A DNA stretch of 64,000 nucleotides from Synaphobranchus kaupii (lineage: Eukaryota > Chordata > Actinopteri > Anguilliformes > Synaphobranchidae), in NCBI GenBank assembly GCA_029718625.1, contig CM056377.1, positions 36,098,457 through 36,162,456 of the forward strand, given 5' to 3'. A program made the position numbers and the translations under genes. Under the pieces are notes generated by a model. It saw only the letters and a program-made list of their open reading frames with translations. It was not told where the DNA came from and made no database searches. Within the stretch, counting starts at the first letter, position 1. Each line of letters opens with the position of its first letter. Of the stretch, positions 51,201 through 62,200 are shown piece after piece.

Positions 51201-53532
51201 GGGACGTGTCTGGCCCGTGAGGCCTGCCCCTGCTTCCACCGCCGCCACACCTACCAGCCCGGGGACACCATCACACAGAGATGCAACACCTGGTGAGCGT
51301 AGCGTTTAGCCAGTGTATCTGTGAGTGACACACAGGTAACCTGTGAGTGATACCCTAAACTAACAGGATCACCTGTTCACCAAATCCCTAAGACTGGGAT
51401 TCAATCAACATTTGTCCTTAAATCTTTCCGTAAATCTGACATTTTTAAGCACATTTCTAGATTTTTTCCCCTCATAAATACAGTTTAGCAAGTTTAGCGA
51501 TCGCTAAAACTGACTCGGCAAGCTGAGTTTGCGAAGAAAAAGTGTAACATTTGCATTTAGTTGCACGTCACAGTTAAGGATGTCGATTGAATACAGACCA
51601 CAGTCTACGCACCTGTGACGCATTGCTCAGGTTACGGAATTTTCTTACGCAGCAATCAGGAAAGTATTTGCCATTTCAGCAATAGTAAATATTGCAAATG
51701 TTTGTCTTTTTCGTTCTTTCTCACTTCTGTCTTCTGTCTGTCTGTCCGTCTCTCGCAGCGTGTGTAAAGCAGGGCAGTGGGAGTGTTCAAAGGAGAGGTG
51801 TGCTGCTCAGTGCAGCTTGCTGGGCGGAATGCAAGTCACCACCTTTGATAGTAAGAGGTACACCCTGCAGGGCGGCGACTGTGGCTTCACAGTGGTAGAG
51901 GTGAGGCCCGCACGTGTATGGAACATTATGGTATATAATATGAGACTCATATGTATTGTGTGCTTATCCGTATGTATGTTTTTTCATGGTCGGCGATACC
52001 ATTCGCCACTCCATTCTGCGTTGGTGTCAATATGTCTGTGACGGATCACAGAAAATTTAAGTCGATGAAATTTTATTTGTATAGCGCTTTTCACAAAGGG
52101 CATTGTCACAAAGCAGCTTTACAGAGATCTTTACAGAGGCCTGAAATCCCCCAAAAGAAAAGAATCAGAACCCAAACGAGATCGTGACTCAGGACACTGC
52201 AGGCATTTCTTTGAGTCATCTAAGGTTCATCACATCAGCTTAAGTAACTCCAGCAAGGCTCCTGTATGCTGCGTTGTATTAGCAAGTGGACGAGGTCCTA
52301 CGAACAGAGATATTTTGGCCAATCAAGTAGCCAAGGTGTTAGACAGGCTGAAGACCTGAAACCCTTGTCCATTCAAAACCTGGAACAGGCTACTCTTTCC
52401 TTTGTTACCTTTTTAAGTGAACAGGTGCAGTTCTGAGGTGACTTTGTGTGTGTGCGTGTAGGATTTTGTGGACAGCAAACTGCTGGTGACCGCACAGAGT
52501 GGTGCATGTATGGCAGGAGGGCGGCAGGGATGCCTGAGGGAGATTTCCGTCACCGCGCTCCGAACCACGGTGACCATCAGTGACACAGGTGAGTAGGGTG
52601 GGTCTCCGGACGACATACCTCAGAGAACGGTTTCGGGGCGTGGATTGCATCCGGTCTCTTTACACGGGAATCCAGGTGGAGTGACGGTGAACGGCCAGAG
52701 GGAGGCGTTGCCCGTGGTGACGGGAGACCTGGTCGTGCGGCAGGCCTCCTCCTCCTTCCTGGTGATCCAGGCGTTCGGCGCCCAGCTGATGTGGCACCTC
52801 GATGGATCCTTCTCCCTCGTCACCCTCCAGCCTGGCTTTGCCCACAAGGTAACCAGACCCAAACTTTACTGGTCCTACTGCATCCATTTAAGCACAGCAA
52901 CGCTGCCCTTGATTCACTCAGCCCATATCTTTGACTCTTAAATGACAATTAAATTTCTTCATGAACACAGTGTGGATTCAGTTATCACCAAAATTTACTT
53001 ATGCAATTTTGAAAAAAGTCAAAGTATAGAACAAATGTTGATGGCATTCAAGCCTTTGTATCTTGTCTGTTGCATGCATAGTGGTCCAACGTACTACCGC
53101 AAGTAAACATGGCACCCGATTTACATTTACCCTTTCACGGACATTAGTTATGGAGGTAGTGAGTTGCGAGCAATTTTCTGGTGTAGTGCAGCTTTCCCAC
53201 CAGTCACTGCACATACAGTATATTCACTCACTGTAGGGCCTACAGTGTAGGGAGTGTGAACAAGAGCACCGCACTAATGTGTGCTGCGCTGGCAGGTGCG
53301 AGGGCTGTGTGGCACGCTGACCTGGAGCCAGCACGATGACTTCACCACCCGCGAGGGCGACGTGGAGAGCAGCGTCTCCTCTTTCGCCAGCAAGTTCACC
53401 ACGGCCGACTGCCTGCCCCCCCGGGGGGTCGCACCGGACCCCTGCGGCACCTACACGCAGAGGAGACAGCACGCAGAGGCCATATGCGGCATCATTCACA
53501 GCTCTGTTTTTCAGGTGTGTGTGTGTCTGTGC

Positions 53533-53601
<69 letters not shown>

Positions 53602-56600
53602 TCTGTCCGCGTGCGCGTGTGTGTGTGTCCATGACCCCTAAATTTTTACTTTGGTGAAAAGAATATGATGCGGTATTAAAGAGCAACACATTTGGAAAGC
53701 CATATTTCACTTCCGGGGGCCACATGTATAAAACTTGTCTTTTATTGGTTTTTAAATTTCATGATCCAATAAAAACATTTTGTTTAATTACAGACATCAC
53801 TTCATTTAATTTCACATATTTTTAAAACATCTTTTATCGGGGGGGCTTTTTATTTCCCTTCCCTTTAGTTTTTAAAAGAAACAAATAACATTCAGGACAC
53901 CACAGTAAAACACAACACATAGGAAAAAATCACAAAAACAGAAAAAAAAAGGATTCAAAAGACATTGAAATGAAGAAAAATAATTTGTTCCCGGGTTATC
54001 AGGCGGGCAAATGTTCTGTTTTTAATTCCTCTCTCTTCCTTGGGATGGAGGGGGGTGGACTAAAGGATCAGTTCTTTCCAATGGTCCACCCCCCCATTTC
54101 TCTCTCGCCAGACGTTTGTCTTTTCCCAGGTCGACCATAACGCCGTCCTGGAGGAGGTTTTGCGTCCTCCTCCTGAGAGTGACCAGGTCTACAGTTGTTT
54201 TTTGGTAGACCTTGATGTTCCTCGCCTCTCACAGGACCTGCTTAACGGTGTTAACGATCCTCCACTGACGCTGGAGCTCTGGTGTTTGGCATCCTCCACG
54301 GGGAAAAGATGATAAACTGTGTTCTGAGTCAGTGCATCCATGGGGGCAGCGCTCGGTCAGGGCCAAGTGCCGTTTAAACATAAATGACCTGGTGGGGAGA
54401 CACATGTGGGCAGACATCCAGGCAATGTCCTTTTGCTTGTTATTTAAACATTTGTTTAGGACATTTGCCCAGATTATTGACGGGTCCAGGGCCACATGTA
54501 TAAAACTCTGAGTAAAAGAATGTGTAAAAGAACTGGGTGAAAGTCAGAAATCTGCTTAAAAAAAGTCATGCGTTTTCTACCTCTGCCTTTCTATCACGGT
54601 GTCGCCATATCACACGTACTCCAAACATTGCGTACGTATGGTGTCCATCGTGTGCAGAAGTACGCAGATTCTCGCAGCACGTGTTATATTATACATCTGA
54701 ATTTCTGCGTGGAAACTCACTTACACGGCTTTCTGAGGGCATTTTTCTGCTCAGCACTGTTTATACATGTGGCCCCTGGTGTGTTATTTTTATAGTTTGA
54801 TATCCAGATTTAACTGGCCCGAGATGGTCATCCTGTGTTAATATTACGGTCGTGTGTGGCGGTATGGATGCTGCATTTGTATGTAGGTGTGCAGTGTACT
54901 CACGGCGGGTTTCTCCTTTGGTCCCTCAGCCATGCCACGACTTGGTAGAGAGAGAGCCCTATTTTCGACTGTGCCTGATGGAGGTGTGTGGGTGTACCCC
55001 CCAGAGACAGTGCCAGTGCACTGTCCTCACGGCCTACGCGTGGCATTGCGCTGAGGAGGGCGTGCCCGTAAGCTGGAGGAATCACACTTTCTGCCGTAAG
55101 TCACAGTGCCTCATGCAGCCTCTTCAGTATTAACGACCAGGCTCTGAATCAGCTTTCACATACTCATTCCTGTTATTCCCATCATGAGGAAATTAGGTCT
55201 TTCCTGATTTATGGGCGACAAGGAATGTGATTTGTACCCTCAGTGTGTGTTGTGTCTGTTCTGTTTCCTACCATTCACTCTCTGTGATGTATACATATTA
55301 TGTTTGCCCTCTCTCTGTCCATTCTGATAATCCTCTACATTGTCTATGTCTGTCAGTTCTGTCAGTATTCTAAGTGTCAGTGGCTTTTGGTGTGCTGTTT
55401 GTGTTCTGTGTTGTCAATGTCTCTCAGAGTTCTCTCAGCATTATAAATGTCAGTGGTTTTCAGTTGGCTGTTAGCGTTGTGTTGTCAGTGTCTCTCAGAG
55501 TTATGTCAGTGTTATAAATGTCAGTGGCTTTCAGTTGTCTGTTAGCATTCTGTTGTCAGCGTCGCTCAGAGTTCTGTGAGTGTTATGAATGTCAGTGGCT
55601 TTCAGTCGTCTGTTAGCGTTGTGTTGTCAGTGCCTCTAAGTGTTCGGTCTCTTCCTCTCAGCGGTGCAGTGCTCCGGGGGGCAGGTGTACCAGGAATGCG
55701 GCCGCCCGTGCGGGGGCTCCTGTGCCGACCTGCAGCTGGACTGGAGCTGCGTGCGGGAGGCCCGGAGCTGCGTGCCGGGCTGCCAGTGCCCCGCGGGCCT
55801 GGCGCAGGACGACGCGGGCCAGTGCGTGCCCGTGAGCATGTGCCCCTGCGCGCTGGGCGACATCATGCACCACCCCGGAGACACCATTCAGAACAACTGC
55901 AACACCTGGTAGGCAAACAGATCAATGGCGCTAACGCTTCCAGCAAAGACCTTGCCTGTGATTTATCGCGCGACTTCCTCTATCGATCCCGCTACAGCTC
56001 AGTGAATTGATTCTATAAATTCAGGCGGAAGGTGTCAGGGAGCATTTAATTTACTAGGGCTTATTATTCAGGTCCTCTCCTTACATCTTTGGCATTGAAA
56101 GGGACTCCTATAGGGGAGAGAAGCACAGACTGACTGGAGAGCTGGCGCTGGAAGCTGCAGTATTTATGACCTTTGAGCGATAAGCCCCGAATCACTTTAT
56201 TGGCTTCATGACCCCCCGGCCGCGGCTACTCTGAACTGAATTAGATGAACAAAGCAGTGAACTGTGATAAGGAGCCGCGATGAGCCCATGACTCAGCAGA
56301 AGTCTTTGACCTTATGGTTAAGAGGACAAAGCCTTCTCCCTCTGAAGGCCATGTAGGTTAGACATGGAGCCAATTTCTCCAGGGTTCAAGACCATCTTCT
56401 TTTCAGAAGGGAGCCTAGGATGCTACGTTTGTGTACGAGCATTTTTACACAGGGTTGATATGCGTTCAGTTTACTTCATTGTAATTCGTTGTGTTTTTTA
56501 AGCCACGCATACTGTTCTTGTACTATCGGCGTGTCCCTCCTTGAACCCCGGTGGCTTGGGGGATCTAATGAAATCACCCTATGGGCCTGCTTCACGACTC

Positions 56601-58588
56601 CTCAGGATAGGTTGATTTCATTTCATCTCCTTTCCACGTGTCAACACAAAAGGGACTGGAGTTTGAAAAAAAATCACTGTTTGGATGTCTGCGTTCCTTT
56701 ATGTGTTTCCCGTCGTAACTGCTGTCGTTAATGTAGTCAGTTGCAAAATGATGTCTTTTAATTACACAAGTGAATGACATCAAATAGCAACTGAAATATA
56801 TTTGGGCCCTTATAATATATTTTATAAATGTGGACCTAAATAAATAATTCTAATGTGTGTGTGCATATGTATGTGTATGCATGTGAGTGCATATGTTTGT
56901 ATGAGCATATGAGTGTTTCTGTGGGTATCTATATGTGTACAGTGTCTGAAAGGTGGTCAACATCTGACCCATTATTTCCCTCAAAACTGGCCTGAGAGCT
57001 TCTCAGTTTCTGAGTCTTGACTGTGGTTTCAATGTCTTTCTGCTTCAATGGAAATGTAGATGAGGACATCTCTTCCCCAGTTGCACACAGTTGTAGACAT
57101 GATGATTAACGGTGTGAAACCTTGCGACAGAACTATTTGTTCCATTCACAGATTCCCAAGAACATTCCTGACTCAGAGCAGATTAGACTTTGGCAATGTG
57201 GAGTTGGGATTTATCGATTACAGTTGTGAAATGAACAGCAAACAGCAAAAAATCAGCAATGTACATCTCATACTGTGACTTGCATAATTAAGACGGATTC
57301 AATTCTTTCTGCTTTGTCAGTGTTAGCGCAGTTAATTCTGCATGCTGTTTTAGTGAAGCTTATTAAGATATTCATAACGAGATTATATTTGTGTGGTTCA
57401 CATCTTGACGTAATGTACTGTATATGTCAGAACTTTACAGAAGCCCCTAATGGTTCATCTGTGGTAGCAAGACTGCAGGAGACCCACCAATGATTGCATC
57501 AAGAACACAAGTTTATTAGCTCAGAATTTAGATTAGGTGGACATATCAAGATTACAATAGTATTCTATTGATCCTTTAGCATGCACTGCACACATACAGT
57601 GAGCACCATAATTCATTGGACAGTGACACATTTTTTGTTATTTTGGTTCTGTATTCTAGCACTTTGAGTTTAAAAGGATACAATGACAATGAGGTTGAAG
57701 TGCAGACTGTCTACTTTAATTTGAGGGTATTTTCATCCATATGGGATGAATGCATATCCATATATGCACTTCAACCTCGTTGTCATTGTATCCTTTCAAA
57801 CTCAAAGTGCTAGAGTACAGAACCAAAATAACACAAAATGTGCCACTGTCCAATAAATTATGGTGCTCACTGTACCTAGCTACCGCTTTATCACAGTTGA
57901 GAGGTTATTTTCGTAATATTGGGCCATGCCTTAGCATGTCATTTTCCGTGATGCAAAGCGTGTGTTATTCTAGCCAGCTACATGTTTCTGTCAGGTGTTG
58001 TCATGTTAAACATTACCGTTGTCCCATCTTCATCTTTTCTTATCTGATGAGCTGCACTTGGGTTTCTTTTTCAAACTTGAACTGAACTGTCAACATGAGA
58101 TTAATAGGATGAACATATGAGATTAGCAAGTCACTTACTTCCTACTCTTGTAGGTTAAATAGAAATTTTACAGTGTGTGACAGTCAGCTGATATCAGTCA
58201 CTGAAAAACAAAGAAAAAATGAATACTCTCACACTGACCGTGTTTTTAAGATATACGTACATGTATATATAAATATATCAGGGTTCCCATGCGTCCTGGA
58301 AAACCTGGAAGTTTTTGATGCAGTTTTGAGAAAATGCCGAAATGTCCTGGAAAACTATTAGTTGTCCTGGAAAATATTTCTAGTGTAACATTATAGGCCT
58401 AAACCTCTCTGGTCTGGAATTACAATCTACCGCCCTCCCCAAACTTAATGAGAGCAATCAATCTCTCACAATCTCCCCCTCTATATTACAGGTGTTGCTC
58501 ACATAAAATGTCCTGGAAAAGTGCTGGAAAATAATGTTGTGAAGAGAGTGGGAACCCTACACGTGCACGTGCACGTGCACGTGCACGT

Positions 58589-58673
<85 letters not shown>

Positions 58674-59205
58674 CACACACATCAAGTCACACCCCAGATA
58701 ATCCATCTATATTTTACCAATTAATACTGAGCAGAACTGCTTTAGTGGAGGGTCACTGAAACATGACCCTCCATTTTGTGTCAAGGCTGGGGTCACTCGT
58801 TTGCATCTTTCTATTGTTCTTGTGTCTTCTGGCCTCTCCCTGCCATTCGCTCTCTGTTGCTGTCATTGACCCTGTGTATCGCTCTCATCTGTCTGTCTCC
58901 CTGCTCTCTCCGTGTAGTGTGTGTGAGCGGGGTGTGTGGAACTGCACTGAGGAGCCCTGTCCAGAGGCAAACCAGTGTCCCGGGATGCTGGTGTACTCTC
59001 CCCGCACCTGCCTGCGCACCTGCTCCAGCCTGGACACCCCTGGGCCCTGCGCGCAGCCCCTGTACGGCTGTGTGTGTCCCGAGGGCACAGTGCTGCTGCT
59101 GGTCAGTTCCCTGTGCAATCGGCCAACTCTTTTCCGCCGGCTTCATAACAACACCTGTGTAGATGCCAGTGAAATGTCTCACTGATTTTGTGTGTGCCTG
59201 TGTGT

Positions 59206-59239
<34 letters not shown>

Positions 59240-62200
59240 TGCACGTGTGCGTGTGTTTGTGTGTGTGCGCATGTGTGTGTGTGTGTGTGTGTGTTCGTTT
59301 GTGCCTGCCTGTCTTCTGTGAACCACTGCAGGATGACCGCTGTGTCCCCCCGGCCGAGTGTCCCTGCCACCACAACGGCAGATTGTACTACAACAACGAC
59401 ACCATTACTAAAGACTGCAACACCTGGTGAGCCTCCCTGAAGATACACACAATATAATTTTCATTATAAACATTACTATACATGAGTCATGACCATATAT
59501 AGCAGGGCTCCCTGCAACTGGTCCTTTTCACCTCAAAACCAGCAACCAATTTAGACCCCAGACTGAAGCCCGGCAAGCTTAGTTAACTGTGTAATCACCT
59601 GCTGTTCTTGACCAATTAAGTGCTGAGTAACATAAACCAGCTTATGCTGTGGCTCCATAGGATCAGTGTTGGGGACCCCTACTGTAAAGTAAAAAACAGT
59701 GGTTACGCTGCAGGGCTGAACGCCCCGTTCTCTGTGCTCCTCCTCAGCGTGTGCCGGGACAGGCGCTGGCACTGCGGGAGCTCCCTCTGCGCGGGGACCT
59801 GCGTCGCCACGGGCGACCCGCACTACGTGACGTTCGACGGGCGCGGCTTCTCCTTCCTGGGGGACTGCGAGTACGTGCTGGTGCAGGAGAGGGAGGGGCT
59901 GTTCAGCGTCAGCGCCGAGAACGTGCCCTGCGGCAGCACGGGCGTCACATGCACCAAGTCCGTCACCCTCACCATGGGCAACACCGCTATACACCTGCTG
60001 AGGGGTGAGAGGCCTCTATGAGCGTGCTGCTCGTTCCAGTACGGCTCATTAAAATTGACATTCATAATTGGAAAATAAGTGGCTGAGAGATAAGAGAGCG
60101 GGAAGCGAAAGAGTCATATTGTACAAACCTAAATGCCAAAAAAACACTTTAATTAAATATCAAGCTGAATTATGACAGAAAGTGAGAAGGTCAGTGCACG
60201 CCAAGAAGAAAGGATTTGAAAAGGGTCCTCATGTCTCCATAGAGGAACCCTATCTCATTCAAGGGTTCCTTGCCGGGCAAAATGGTTCAATCTGGGAGCT
60301 TTCACACCTACCATAGAGGGTTCTTTAAGGAACTAAAAAGGGTTCCCCTATGGAGACAAGCCAAAAAACCATTTGTTCTGAGAGTGTGTAAGAGGGTGAG
60401 ACTGAGTGAAAAACATAATGGGAGAGAGATAGAGAGGGAGAATGAATCGGAGAGAGAATATAATTTTATTAGAACCATGCTGCTGTTGGACTCGAGAGAA
60501 AGGCTGAGTGAGAGAGAAAGAGATTGAAAGATTTCACTGGTGCCGTGGTGCTGTTGAAGTCACCTGCCTGCCGTTGTGGGTTCCAGGGAAAGCAGTGACG
60601 GTGAATGGCATGCCTGTCAGTTTGCCCAGGGCTTACACAGGCAGCGGGCTGAGCCTGGAGCGGGTCGGCCTCTTCGTGTCCCTCTCCTCCCGGCTTGGGG
60701 TCACCCTGCTCTGGGATGGAGGTATGACCACTTGAGGGCACTGTCCAGCATTTATGGTTTAAAAACATTCTCGCTACAGTAAACACACTGTGGGTGCGTC
60801 CCAATAGTCGAAAAACGCACCCTCCCTTCCTCCCTACCACCTCCTCTACTCCGTGCCCCGGAAACGGATCTTTGTGTTTTAATCTAATCTTGCTGATTAC
60901 TGATCTTAATTACGTATTAATGGTTACATATGTATTAATTAGTGTCACGACACAAACCGCAATGTCAGGTACATTGTATATTATACATGCAAATACTTGT
61001 ACTCAAAACATTCAGGCAGTTTTGCATATTTCCGGGTAGGAGAGGAGTGGAGGAAGGGAGGTGGGGAGTGAAGAATATTGGGACGCACCCATTGGCTACA
61101 TTCCGAAGCTGCTGTGTCCATTAAGCCCTTAAGATGACTGCACGGTAGTCATTCCATTAATATATATTCATTAATATGAATTCATTTAGGTGAACATTTT
61201 TCATTAATATATAATGAAAAACAATTTCCCCTCATGTTAGCACGGCTTGGCTGAAATTAATGACCTCTCCCATCCACTTGCGCTCAGGTATGCGGGTGTA
61301 CGTGCGTCTCTCTCCAAAGTTCCGCGGGAGAGTGAGGGGGTTGTGTGGGAATTTCGATGGTGACTCAGAGAACGACTTCGTCACGCGCCAGAGTATCGTG
61401 GAGTCCACCGCCGAGCTCTTTGGGAACTCCTGGAAGGTCAGCCCATCTTGTCCCGATGTCAAAGATCAGGACCTCCGTGATCCCTGCACTGTGAGTGTCC
61501 TCCGAGCCCTAACCACAGCCCTGGGCTGCAATAACTCTGAGAGAGGACATTAACAGCAACTACCAGCTTCCAACTCTTGGATTCCTGACAGTCCGCTAAC
61601 ATATTACCAGCCACCGACTAAATTGCTGTGAAGTTATAGCAGCGTGCTAAGGTTGCAGAAACTAAGTTAACGACCTTAAACGACCTTAGTTAACGACAAA
61701 ATCACTAAGCTAACGACCTTAAACGGAACCAGACACAGGGAAAGGAGCTAGTTTTGGCATGTTGAAGTTGGGGAGAAAGATGGCCACGCCTGTTGTTTCA
61801 CCTCTGTGTGACCCGCTTGTGCCTCAGATAAGCCCTCACCGTGTGACGTGGGCCAGAAAGCGCTGCACAGTGATCACCCAGGAGCTCTTCTCATCTTGCC
61901 ACCAGGAGGTGCCCTTCCAACAGTTCTATGACTGGTGTGTCTTTGATGCCTGTGGGTGAGTGTCTTGTTCATATGTCTTTATTAGTGTACCCCTGAGGAG
62001 CTCTCTTGGGTAAAATATGCTTGATATCCCTGCTGTTTTCCTCAACCAGACAGAACTTTCGACATTGGACATAGAATGTATTATTTTTCATAAAACACAT
62101 TCTATAACAGATGAATCCTATAAAATTTATTTTTGTTATATTAAAGTACAAAGACCACTTTCTACATTATTCAAAAATGGGTACATTAGAACATTGCTTT

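Noticed and set aside
55636..55887. Minus-strand frames opposite sspo exon 17
   Set aside because: They are shadows of a GC-rich coding exon on the plus strand, which matches SCO-spondin with correct splice sites.
58486..59448. Several long frames made of repeated Thr-His or Val-Cys
   Set aside because: They are translations of (CA)n/(GT)n microsatellites, not genes.
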